Positions 54,818 to 63,164 of a stretch of DNA of 64,000 bases are shown here, piece by piece. The stretch comes from Pseudomonas cavernicola (GTDB taxonomy: Bacteria > Pseudomonadota > Gammaproteobacteria > Pseudomonadales > Pseudomonadaceae), in the NCBI RefSeq assembly GCF_003596405.1, contig NZ_QYUR01000002.1:2124501-2188500 (forward strand). Reading direction: 5' to 3'. The position numbers were made by a program, and so were the translations under genes. Below the pieces are notes generated by a model. The model ran no database searches, had not been told where the DNA came from, and saw nothing but the letters and a program-made list of their open reading frames with translations. Each line of letters begins with the position of its first letter. Position 1 is the stretch's first letter.

Positions 54818-56215
54818 CTATAGGGGATGGGTCTTGTGCCAGTTAGTGACCTTCTGCAACGCCATGCCGGCTCGGCAGAGGATCGCCTCGGCCCTTTTGC
54901 CGGAAATGAACTGGCAACCTATCGGCAACCCGGCCTCGGTGAAGCCGCACGGCAAGCTCAGGCAAGGGTGGCCGCTGACGTTGAACGGCGCGGTGAACTG
55001 GATCAGACGGCGGTTCGCCTCCGCGTCCATGGCGAGGCTGGCGAGCTGTTCGTGGGTCGGCGCGGCGAACGGCTGGACCGGAGCCAGTAGCAAGTCGACC
55101 TGACCCAGCACCGCTTCCAGCTCGCCGTTGAAGCGTTGCGCGTCGAGCAGCACGCGCTGGTAGTCCATGCCGCTAAGGGCCCTGCCGCCATCAATCAAGC
55201 GACTCAGCGCCGGGCCATATTCTTGCGCACGGCGAGGATAGGTTGCGGCGTGCGCAACCGCAGTCTGAACGCCGCAGTGCAGCTCCCAATTGCTACTCAC
55301 CGCACGGGTATCAGGCATCTGCACCCGATGCAGCGTCCCGCCGCCGTCACGAATGATCGTCAGCACGCGCTGCAGTGCGTGCTGGATAACCGGATCCACA
55401 CCGTCGCTGAGCCATGCTTCATCAACTCCGACGCGCAGACCGCGGAATCTATCCTCGATCTCTGGGATTTCCAGGCAGACGCTGGGCAACGAAGTCGGAT
55501 CCTTGGGATCATGACCTGCAATAGTCGATAACAGGAACAGTACATCCCGTGCGCTGCGCGCCATGGGACCGACATGATCGAGGCTTGCTGCGAGTTCGAA
55601 GCAACCATACCGACTGACCCGCCCCCAAGTCGGCTTGAGGCCGGTCAGGCCGTTGGCCGCACAGGGAAAACGGATCGATCCCCCCGTGTCAGTACCGAGC
55701 GCGGCGTAACACAGGCCTGCGGCAGTCGCCACAGCGCTACCGCTGGAGGAGGCGCCAGCCCAATGCCCCGCACTCCATGGATTGTTCGGCGTCGGCAGAT
55801 CCGGGTGATGGATGGCAAAAGCACCCTCTGTCATACGCAGCTTACCGAGCAGCACGCTGCCGGCTTCGCGCAGACGAGCCACTACTGTGGCGTCCTCCTG
55901 CGGGATGAAATCACGATGAATCGGCATACCCGCCGTAGTCGGAACATCGGCGGTGTAAAACAAATCCTTCACCGCAATCGGAATACCGTGCAGCGGGCTA
56001 CGACACTCTCCGCGCATCAGTTCCCGCTCAGCTTCGCGGGCCTGCTCCATAGCCAGCTCCGGAGTTACCCGGGCATAGCTATGAAGCTCGCCATCAAGCT
56101 TGTCGATCCGCGCCAACTGAGCTTCGGTGACCTCTACCGGGGAGACCTTTCCTGAGCGTATGAGCAAGGACAGCTCATACATCTCCAGATAGTGGAGCTC
56201 GCTACTGCTGGTCAT
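54818..56215 (-). CDS. Amidase signature family amidase
   Basis: A 465-residue amide hydrolase. The Ser-cisSer-Lys triad is visible as Lys83 in IAVKDLFYTAD, cis-Ser in GASSSGSAVATAAG (about 157-158) and the nucleophile Ser180 in GTDTGGSIRFP. It is cytosolic. Its start overlaps the stop of the alpha/beta hydrolase by four bases, in an operon headed by the Rieske oxygenase at 57131. In a lactam-type pathway it could open the N-heterocyclic ring or release ammonia from an amide. Confidence 0.9.
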   Translation of the reverse strand: MTSSSELHYLEMYELSLLIRSGKVSPVEVTEAQLARIDKLDGELHSYARVTPELAMEQAREAERELMRGECRSPLHGIPIAVKDLFYTADVPTTAGMPIHRDFIPQEDATVVARLREAGSVLLGKLRMTEGAFAIHHPDLPTPNNPWSAGHWAGASSSGSAVATAAGLCYAALGTDTGGSIRFPCAANGLTGLKPTWGRVSRYGCFELAASLDHVGPMARSARDVLFLLSTIAGHDPKDPTSLPSVCLEIPEIEDRFRGLRVGVDEAWLSDGVDPVIQHALQRVLTIIRDGGGTLHRVQMPDTRAVSSNWELHCGVQTAVAHAATYPRRAQEYGPALSRLIDGGRALSGMDYQRVLLDAQRFNGELEAVLGQVDLLLAPVQPFAAPTHEQLASLAMDAEANRRLIQFTAPFNVSGHPCLSLPCGFTEAGLPIGCQFISGKRAEAILCRAGMALQKVTNWHKTHPL

Positions 56216-57075
56216 TCATAGCCCCCGAGGAAAGTCAGGGCGAGCGCATTGAATTCGGCCGGACATTCGCTTTGCAGATGGTGAGCGGCGTTACCCATGA
56301 CGTGCAGGCGCGCGTCGGCGAACTGGTTGAGCATCAACATCGGCACGTCGATGCCGCCAAACCAGTCGTGCAGACCCCAGAGGATCAAGGTCGGCGCCTG
56401 GACCCGCGCAAAAATCGGCACAAGGTTTTCCCATTCACCAAAGGCCCCAGGACGCCGCAGCAACTCAATGAAATCAGGGTTGTTGCTGGCCTCATAGCGC
56501 AGGCCCAGGCTTTCCTCGTCGATCTTGCTGTCGTCATGCAACTCATAACGGCAGATCAACTCGCGCAGCTTTTCCAGGCTAGGCCCGCCGTCCGCCAAGT
56601 AGTAGTCAGACATCAGCGTTGCCGCATGCTTACTGAACAACGGAAGCGGCTGCATGATCCCCCGCTCTACCGGCTGCGAGCCGATCAGCACCAGGCGGCT
56701 GACCCGTTCGGGATGATCTGCTGCAAAACGGATGGCTACGCAGCCCCCAAACGACTGGTTGACCAGGTGTGCTTGGCGGATGCCCAGGGCATCCATGAAG
56801 CCGAGCAGCTTGCGTGCGTGCCAGCTGAACACCGGGCCGTCGACAGGCACCATGTCGGACCCGCCGAACTGCGGAAAATCCAGAAAGTAACAAGGGTGCT
56901 GCGCGGCGAAGGCGCCGGCGCTCTGCCGGAAGTTGCTCCAGGCGTTACTGCCGGGGCCACCGCCGTGGGTGAAGATCACCGGCAAGCTGTCATCGAGCCC
57001 ATCGATAATGCGGTAGTGCAGACGCACACCGTCGACCGTGACGAAGCGGCTGGTGGAATTGAACTGCTTGTTCAT
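56212..57075 (-). CDS. Alpha/beta hydrolase (meta-cleavage product hydrolase type)
   Basis: A 287-residue hydrolase. FTHGGGPGSNAWSNFRQ is typical of BphD/MhpC C-C bond hydrolases. The nucleophile is Ser108 in VNQSFGG, the acid lies in WGLHDWFGG and the base in GNAAHHLQSE. It could cleave a ring-fission product or a lactone. AAGGAC precedes the ATG at 57075. It lies between the Rieske oxygenase and the amidase in one operon. Confidence 0.87.
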   Translation of the reverse strand: MNKQFNSTSRFVTVDGVRLHYRIIDGLDDSLPVIFTHGGGPGSNAWSNFRQSAGAFAAQHPCYFLDFPQFGGSDMVPVDGPVFSWHARKLLGFMDALGIRQAHLVNQSFGGCVAIRFAADHPERVSRLVLIGSQPVERGIMQPLPLFSKHAATLMSDYYLADGGPSLEKLRELICRYELHDDSKIDEESLGLRYEASNNPDFIELLRRPGAFGEWENLVPIFARVQAPTLILWGLHDWFGGIDVPMLMLNQFADARLHVMGNAAHHLQSECPAEFNALALTFLGGYE

Positions 57076-57130
57076 CAGGAATGTCCTTGTCGAAGGCTGT
57101 CCGGCGCTCAGCACCGGACAGGTGCCAGGA

Positions 57131-58468
57131 TCAATGATCTTCGATCTGGCGGACTTTGTAGCCCGGACGGTGGCCGTCGGCGGTTTCCTTGAAGATCAGG
57201 CTGGTGTCCTTCACCGCGCCCGCCACGCCGCGACCGGGCTTGGCGATACCGCGGTTCCAGCGCGAGGCCAGCTTGCGCCAGGTGATCGGTGAGATGTCGG
57301 TGGACACCAGTTGCTCGTCGTCCCAACCGGTGCCGTCGAGATAGAAGTTCTGCATGGCTTCGCGGGCATAGACGTCGCAGTCGTTGAAGCCGTGCAGGCA
57401 CAGCGGCTTGTACACGTGGTCGTAGCGATACTGGTGCTTCTGCCGCTCTTCCGGGGTGTCGCAGACGCGGACGATGATTTCCCAGTACTCGTGAGTGTCG
57501 TCGGTGATTGGCACGTACCACTCGTACTGGGTCATGTGCTCGCCCGGCCAGTTCTCCACCATCAGCACCCCTGGCAGCACCACCGAGGTGCGGTAGGCAC
57601 GGCCGTTGACGCCTTCTACCTTGAGGCCCAGCTCGGCGTTCTCCAGCACCGCTTCCCACTTGTCGGTGAACAGCCACTGCATCATGCCTTTCGGGCCGTT
57701 CTCCTCCTCGACCACTGTGATGCAGTCGTCGCTGGTCGGTACCAGGCCGAGCGGCAGCACCCAGTCCATGGCGTGGACGATGGTGTTGTCCTTGTGTACC
57801 AGGATGTGCGCGTTGTCGAAGCCGTTCTCGCAGGCGATCCGCCAGTCGCCGAAGCCGGTGCGGTGCATGCCCAGCACCACCGCGTTGTCGTCGAGCACGC
57901 CCGGCGAGGCCGGCCACAGCGGATGCGGGAACTGCTCACTGCTCTCCGGAAAGCGGAACGGCAGGTCATGGGCCAGCGGCGGCACATCTTCGTCGGGGAA
58001 GCCGTCTTCACGGGCGAAGACGAAGATCATGCCGTTGACTTCATGCACCGGGTAGGTGGTGATCCCGGTGGTGCCGATCAGCTTGTCGTCCGGGTTGGCG
58101 ACGATGGTCGCCAGCTTGCCGCTGGCGAGGTCGTAGGTGAAGCCGTGGTACCAGCAGGAGATGGTGCTCTTGTTGAAGCAGGTGGGTTTTTCCGAGAGGC
58201 GCACGCCGCGGTGCAGGCACTGGTCCTTGAGGGCGAAGACCTGGCCGTTGACCCGGCGCAGAACGATCGGGATGCCGCAGATCTGGATGCCCTGGACTTG
58301 ATCTTCGACCAGTTCGTGACTGAATAGCGCCGGATACCAGTGGTTGATGAAGCCCCAGGCAGCATCCTTGTACGGCTGATACTGGCTCTGGGTCTTGGCG
58401 TTGTTGGTACGGGCATCGCTGATGCCGCTCTTGACCACGCGACGGCGGATGATGGGTTGCTCGGACAT
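57131..58468 (-). CDS. Rieske oxygenase of the OxoO/CarAa type
   Basis: A 445-residue terminal oxygenase close in motif order to carbazole 1,9a-dioxygenase and to 2-oxo-1,2-dihydroquinoline 8-monooxygenase, whose length it matches. INHWYPALFSHEL opens the domain. Rieske ligands are Cys84, His86, Cys105 and His108 (CLHRGVRLSEK, CWYHGFTY), and the iron site is ENGFDNAHILVHKD with Asp218, His221 and His225. LPGVLMVENWPGEHMTQYEWYVPI and REAMQNFYLDGTGWDDEQL continue the class pattern. No reductase is adjacent; the reductase at 41361 fits. Promoter site D lies upstream. Confidence 0.9.
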   Translation of the reverse strand: MSEQPIIRRRVVKSGISDARTNNAKTQSQYQPYKDAAWGFINHWYPALFSHELVEDQVQGIQICGIPIVLRRVNGQVFALKDQCLHRGVRLSEKPTCFNKSTISCWYHGFTYDLASGKLATIVANPDDKLIGTTGITTYPVHEVNGMIFVFAREDGFPDEDVPPLAHDLPFRFPESSEQFPHPLWPASPGVLDDNAVVLGMHRTGFGDWRIACENGFDNAHILVHKDNTIVHAMDWVLPLGLVPTSDDCITVVEEENGPKGMMQWLFTDKWEAVLENAELGLKVEGVNGRAYRTSVVLPGVLMVENWPGEHMTQYEWYVPITDDTHEYWEIIVRVCDTPEERQKHQYRYDHVYKPLCLHGFNDCDVYAREAMQNFYLDGTGWDDEQLVSTDISPITWRKLASRWNRGIAKPGRGVAGAVKDTSLIFKETADGHRPGYKVRQIEDH

Positions 58469-58554
58469 TAGGGGCTCCCGATAGGCTGACGGACAACAGC
58501 GCCATATGAAACAGCGCGCGTGTGGTCATCCTAGGAAGCTAGCTCGCGGTTGAC

Positions 58555-58589
58555 GCTCCTTTGACTGAGCGATTTATCCCGGTAGCGCA
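58555..58589 (-). promoter_or_regulatory. XylS/AraC-type direct repeat, site D
   Basis: On the minus strand TGCGCTACCGGGATAA (58589-58574) is followed 20 bases on by CTCA-N6-GGAGC and then AGCTTCCTAGGAT (about 58540-58528). It controls the OxoO-like operon and lies just past the AraC gene end. A short hairpin at 58609-58626 (ATCCTTG/CAAGGAT) overlaps the regulator stop. Confidence 0.72.
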
Positions 58590-58625
58590 GAAATACGTAG
58601 GAGCGGACATCCTTGCCCGCAAGGA

Positions 58626-59630
58626 TCAGCGCGCCAGGGTTTCCGACGGGCTTTCACCGAAACGACGCTTGTAGTCGGTGGTGAAGTGACCGAGGTGGCT
58701 GAACCCCCAGTGGAAGGCAACGGCGGTCACCGTGGTGGCGCCGAAACTCTGCCGCTGCAGCTCCTCTTGTACGTAGCGCAGGCGCACTTCCTTGAGGTAG
58801 AGCATTGGCGAGGTGTTGCGGAAACGCCGGAAACCGGTGAACAGCGAACGGCTGCTGACCCCGGCATGCTCGGCCATGTCGACGATGGAAATCGGCTCAT
58901 GGGCGTGCTCCTCGATGTAGCGCTCGACGCGCTTGACGAATGACGGGGCGATCGAGGGCCCGTCCGCGCACAATTCCGCACTGTAATTATGTGGCTGGCA
59001 GGTCAGCAGCATGGTTACCACAGTCTGCTCGAACTGCGCATAGAGCAGTGGAGGCAGGTGCTCGTCATTGGCGGACAGGCTGTCGTAGAGCCAGCCGACC
59101 ATGCGCATCCAGAGGCGGCCTTGCTCAGTATCCAGCGGCATGCCCGCCTGGAACTCGATGCCCTTGCGTAGCGTGCGCCCCAGATGCTGCTGGCAATGGC
59201 GCTCGAGCAAACTGCGGTCGACCCGCATTATCAATTTTTCCGTGCCGTTGGAATGGTTGATCCGGAATGGGACGTGGGCATTGAGTATCGAGCCCATGTT
59301 CGAAGTAGAAAGTACTCGCTGATCGCCGCACTCGATCCGCTCCTGCCCGCGAATCGGCATTTGAATCAGGTAGAAGGAATCAAGTACGGTGCCGGGCTCA
59401 ATGGTTACATCGCCACCAAAGCCCAGGCGACCGACACCGATACCTTCCAGTCCTCGGTAATAGAAACGGGCATTGATCGCGCCTTTGGTATCCAGGTTGC
59501 GTAGGCGGTTTTCGCAGAAAATCCGTTCCCCACATCTGCGCGCCTCCTCAAGGTCGTGTGTATGACAAACCTCGAAACGCGACAAAACGACCTCTGGCGG
59601 TGTTATCGCAGAAAAAACCAAGCTTTCCAT
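58626..59630 (-). CDS. AraC/XylS family activator (OxoS-like)
   Basis: A 334-residue regulator. The N-terminal ligand domain has GLGFGGDVTIEPG-like motifs (RLGFGGDVTIEPGTVLDSFYL in parts). The C-terminal double HTH has SIVDMAEHAGVSSRSLFTGFRR and VTAVAFHWGFSHLGHFTTDYKRRFGESP. This is the XylS layout, which binds tandem half sites near -35. Four such sites occur in the region (42517, 42957, 54538, 58555), so it probably activates the OxoR-like, VanA-like, cytochrome and OxoO-like units on detecting a ring compound. Its 3' end is duplicated at 54601. Confidence 0.9.
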   Translation of the reverse strand: MESLVFSAITPPEVVLSRFEVCHTHDLEEARRCGERIFCENRLRNLDTKGAINARFYYRGLEGIGVGRLGFGGDVTIEPGTVLDSFYLIQMPIRGQERIECGDQRVLSTSNMGSILNAHVPFRINHSNGTEKLIMRVDRSLLERHCQQHLGRTLRKGIEFQAGMPLDTEQGRLWMRMVGWLYDSLSANDEHLPPLLYAQFEQTVVTMLLTCQPHNYSAELCADGPSIAPSFVKRVERYIEEHAHEPISIVDMAEHAGVSSRSLFTGFRRFRNTSPMLYLKEVRLRYVQEELQRQSFGATTVTAVAFHWGFSHLGHFTTDYKRRFGESPSETLAR

Positions 59631-59644
59631 ATTCGTTTACCTCT

Positions 59645-59676
59645 CCGTCCTGCTCGATACAACTGGAGCAGGACGG
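59645..59676. repeat. Perfect inverted repeat upstream of the AraC gene
   Basis: Eleven-base arms CCGTCCTGCTC (59645-59655) and GAGCAGGACGG (59666-59676) pair around ten bases, 14 bp before the AraC start on the minus strand. It could be an operator or a leader hairpin. The rest of 59631-60034 has no gene that I recognise. Confidence 0.5.
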
Positions 59677-60034
59677 TTAATCATGCACGTCACGGCTATA
59701 GGCACAGGATTGCAAGCATCCCGTGCTTTTATTTTTTATAGCAAACACAGCTTCCGCCACATTGCCTGCCACCACCGCGCACATCGTGAACTCCACACCA
59801 CTGATAGGCAGCGGTGAGTCGGACGTGCGAATGCAAGTAACAACCGGCCATTCGATGTGCTTCAAATGTAGCAGGCAGAGGGATTAGGTAACACCAAATC
59901 AAGGAAACTTGGCTGCATGTTGAGCAAGGCAAAAAACATGCCCCAAGCAGCTCCTGACAGGCATTCAGCAGATAGATGGTAGGACGTACCACCGACGCTC
60001 TAGCGGACTGGCCTGCGCCCTGATTTCATCACCG

Positions 60035-60586
60035 TTACGCCAGCGGCTCCGGGCGCTTCGCGCCGACCAGGACAAACAGCAGACGCGCCGGTATGTTGCC
60101 TGTGTTACGCCAGGCATGACGGGTCCCCATCTGGACCACCAGATCGCCCTGCTTCAGCCTGCTGGTACGGCCGTCGTCGAGTTCGAGGGTAATCTCACCT
60201 TCGAGCACCACGCCGTAGTCTATGGTGTCGGTGCGATGAAAACCGGGGTGCTCTGCTTCGAAACGCTCACCCAAGCCTGGTAGGCGTTCGCACAGCTCTT
60301 CGGTGGCGGCGACCGGATCGAAGTCGGCACCACCGGCGAGAGCGTCCGGCGGGAAGGTAACCAGCAGGGCACTGGTGCCGCCCGGCGCGGGTACTACCGA
60401 AGACATCTGCAGTGCCGGGTCGATGGGCTGGTCGACAAGCGCTGGGACGGCCGGGGTCTGCCAGACCAGCGCGGCAGAGAAGCCGCGGGAATGGGTGAAC
60501 TCTTCGCTGCCGGGCAGCGGACCGCAGCTGATGACCTGTGAGTGGCCGAATTCATCATGGCCGGTAACGATACGGGTTGTTGTCAT
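60035..60586 (-). CDS. Cupin domain protein
   Basis: A 183-residue protein with a C-terminal beta-barrel: TIDYGVVLEGEITLELDDG, LKQGDLVVQMGTRHAWRNTG, the two cupin motifs, with His residues as likely metal ligands (FHRTD and RHAW). The N terminus has a less conserved segment. Cupins of this type are small oxygenases, isomerases or binding proteins; the role here is not known. It lies 71 bp downstream of the alcohol dehydrogenase on the same strand. Confidence 0.83.
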   Translation of the reverse strand: MTTTRIVTGHDEFGHSQVISCGPLPGSEEFTHSRGFSAALVWQTPAVPALVDQPIDPALQMSSVVPAPGGTSALLVTFPPDALAGGADFDPVAATEELCERLPGLGERFEAEHPGFHRTDTIDYGVVLEGEITLELDDGRTSRLKQGDLVVQMGTRHAWRNTGNIPARLLFVLVGAKRPEPLA

Positions 60587-60657
60587 TGTGCATGCTTCCG
60601 AATCAGCGGGCGGACGCGCCGCGGCCGTCAGGGTGGGTCGCGGCGCGAGCAGGGACG

Positions 60658-61764
60658 TCAGTCGTGGACGATATGGAAGTTGGTGAAGCCATTTGCCTGC
60701 GTCTGGATGTCGTCGAGTGCTTCGTTCAGGCGTTCGAGCGGATACGCTCTCTCCTCCAGGGACGACAGATCAAGCGTGCCAGAGCCGATCATGCTCGCCA
60801 TTTCGTCGCCCTCGGAGGTGGTGAACCACAACGAGCCGATGTATTGCAGTTGCGCGCACATGAAGGGATGCGGATCGATCGGGATCGGCCCGGCCACACC
60901 GCCGATCTGAATGATGCGGCCGCCGCGACCGACCGCCCGCATAGCGTCCACCGACAACTCCGCCGGAGCTTTCGCTCCTAGCGTATCGAGCATCGCGTCG
61001 ACACCGCCGGGCACCTTCCTGAGCACCTGCTCATGGATGGCCTCGGCACCAATCTGTATCGTTTCGATGCGCTCTGGTGCCAGTTCCTTGAGCCGCTCCA
61101 GTGCCGCGCGGTCACGGGCAACGACCACCACTTGCGCCGCGCCGAAGGCCAGCGCGAGCAGGGTTGCGCCGACCCCAAGGGTACCGCTGGCACCGAGGAT
61201 GAGGATGCTCTGCCCCGGACGCAGCGCAGATTTCCGAATCGCCGAATAGGCCGTGCCGAGATAGCCGAAGCGAGACGCCTGGGCAGAACTCAGACGCTGC
61301 GGCAGACGCACCAGGCTGGTTGCAGGCGCAGTCATGTACTGGCCGTAACCGGCATAGGGGTATTTCTCGAAGATCGCCTGCGAGCCGGGGCCGAAACCGA
61401 AATAGCCCATGAAGGTATAAGAGTCGCAGCGTGGCGCTTCGCCCTGCTTACAATGACGGCATTCGCCGCAACCGACACCGGGATTCACATAGACCCGCTC
61501 ACCGGGCTTGAACGAGGTGACCGCGGAGCCAACCGCGGCGATGGTGCCGACGGAGTCCAGGCCGAAGATCGCCGGCAGTGCCGGCAGCGGCAGGAAGGGA
61601 TACCACTCGGGGAAATGCGTGGTGACGTTTTTCAGGTTCGGGATCAAGCCGCTGGTCTCGACCTTGACCAGTACATCGTGCGCCCCGGGCTCCGGGCGGG
61701 ACACCTCGTCGATGGTGAATTTCCCACCGATTTCGTGCAGCCGGGCCGCTTTCATCGTCGTCAT
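60658..61764 (-). CDS. Zinc-dependent alcohol dehydrogenase, MDR family
   Basis: A 368-residue MDR enzyme. GVGCGECRHCKQGEAPRCDSYTF holds the structural zinc cysteines, GLDSVGTIAAVGSAV replaces the usual GHE motif and ILGASGTLGVGATLLALAFGA is the cofactor fold. The His of GHE is absent (GLDSVG), so the catalytic zinc site may be changed. It probably oxidises an alcohol or reduces an enone in the cluster. Confidence 0.87.
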   Translation of the reverse strand: MTTMKAARLHEIGGKFTIDEVSRPEPGAHDVLVKVETSGLIPNLKNVTTHFPEWYPFLPLPALPAIFGLDSVGTIAAVGSAVTSFKPGERVYVNPGVGCGECRHCKQGEAPRCDSYTFMGYFGFGPGSQAIFEKYPYAGYGQYMTAPATSLVRLPQRLSSAQASRFGYLGTAYSAIRKSALRPGQSILILGASGTLGVGATLLALAFGAAQVVVVARDRAALERLKELAPERIETIQIGAEAIHEQVLRKVPGGVDAMLDTLGAKAPAELSVDAMRAVGRGGRIIQIGGVAGPIPIDPHPFMCAQLQYIGSLWFTTSEGDEMASMIGSGTLDLSSLEERAYPLERLNEALDDIQTQANGFTNFHIVHD

Positions 61765-61875
61765 ATTATTGTCCTCTGGTTAACACTGGCTACATTCGAG
61801 TGACGCAGGGCTGGCGTTTGGCACCGCGCCGGTACGGCCCAGTGCAACACTGGCAGCCATACCGGCGCTCGGCTT

Positions 61876-63144
61876 CTAACGTCCTGCCTTCTGCAAGGTT
61901 TGCAGGGAGAAATCGCTGGCCTTGGAGGGGAAGTTGGTTTTCCAGGTCGCACTATCGATCAAGGAAAGGGTGGCGTGATTGCGCTGGAAATCGATGACCG
62001 CGACGCCCGCACTGCGCAGATCGCCGTCGGCGTTGTTGGGATAGGAGTGGATCTCCATGAATTTCCAGAACTCGCCTTTTCGGTCGTAGGCCTCGGCGTA
62101 GTAGAAACGCGGGAACTTGACGTCCATGTACATCACTTTCTTGCTGTACGGATGGGCGGACGGAGTGATGGCCTCGATCACATAGACTTCGCGCGGCTCG
62201 AAGTCGTTGTTGTTCATGTTCCAGTACGGCGGCGTCTCCTCCAGGATCGGGTACTTTTCCACGAACGTCTTGCCATCGGGATTCCACAACCCGGTCTTGC
62301 TGTTGGCCACGGCGAGGACCCAGCGCTTGCCGAGCAGCTTGAATTCCGGATACCAACAAGGCCGCGCGTTGAAGATATCCAGATCGTCCTGCAGCTGATC
62401 GGATGAGCCGACCGGATCCATCCAAGCCCCCCCGGAAAGCCGGCGCACCCGGCGTACGGCCGGGATATAGGCCCAAACATCATTGACTTTTTCAGAGTCG
62501 TGCATGGCGGTGTAAGTGCCGACCCCCTTCATGTCCGAAGGCGACTTGAAATACAGAAGTTGGCGGCCACGCTCGCTTCCATCGCCTTCGACCGTGCTAT
62601 CGCCGGTCAGGCGACCATTCATTCTGTAGCGGGTGAACTCCGCGACCGGACTGGCATGAATGCCATTCTTGCCATCGATCAGCAGTTGGGTGAACAGCGG
62701 CACTTGCGAAACGTCACCGAGCAGTTGCCCGAGATGCCAGTTCCACACGAGCTTCTCCGCGGCTTGCGGATCTTTCATATCGATGTCAGGGAAAGGCTCG
62801 CCGGCCCCCCAGCCATCCACCCGACATGTCTGCTTGTTGATCGTTGTCTTGCCCGCATTTGCCTGTGAAGCTTTCAGCCAACGGGGATCGAGCGTTATTT
62901 CCTGCGACTTGGCCAGCGGCAGTTTCCAGCCGCTGTTACGAATGCGCCATTCCATCTTCTCAGTCAGCAGACTGGCGATGCTGTGCCCTTCGAATGTGTC
63001 GTTCTTGATCTGGTCGATATTGGCGGCGGAAATCACCGTACCGGCCGGCAGTTCGGCGGCACTGGCGAGGCACGGCAGGCTGCCGGCCACCGCGATGAAG
63101 CCCGCGGCCAGGGTGTGGCGCAAGGCGAAACGGAATGCGGTCAT
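61876..63144 (-). CDS. DUF1329 family outer-membrane lipoprotein-like protein
   Basis: A 422-residue exported protein with a signal peptide (ALRHTLAAGFIAVAGSLPCLASA). It shows the DUF1329 pattern GAWMDPVGSSDQLQDDLDIFNARP and YPEFKLLGKRWVLAVANSKTG. DUF1329 and DUF1302 genes usually form pairs and are often near RND-type permeases in hydrophobic-compound pathways, where they may move substrates across the envelope. It lies upstream of the alcohol dehydrogenase and 20 bp after the DUF1302 gene. Confidence 0.88.
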   Translation of the reverse strand: MTAFRFALRHTLAAGFIAVAGSLPCLASAAELPAGTVISAANIDQIKNDTFEGHSIASLLTEKMEWRIRNSGWKLPLAKSQEITLDPRWLKASQANAGKTTINKQTCRVDGWGAGEPFPDIDMKDPQAAEKLVWNWHLGQLLGDVSQVPLFTQLLIDGKNGIHASPVAEFTRYRMNGRLTGDSTVEGDGSERGRQLLYFKSPSDMKGVGTYTAMHDSEKVNDVWAYIPAVRRVRRLSGGAWMDPVGSSDQLQDDLDIFNARPCWYPEFKLLGKRWVLAVANSKTGLWNPDGKTFVEKYPILEETPPYWNMNNNDFEPREVYVIEAITPSAHPYSKKVMYMDVKFPRFYYAEAYDRKGEFWKFMEIHSYPNNADGDLRSAGVAVIDFQRNHATLSLIDSATWKTNFPSKASDFSLQTLQKAGR

Positions 63145-63164
63145 GGCTAAGTCTCCGATGGGGG

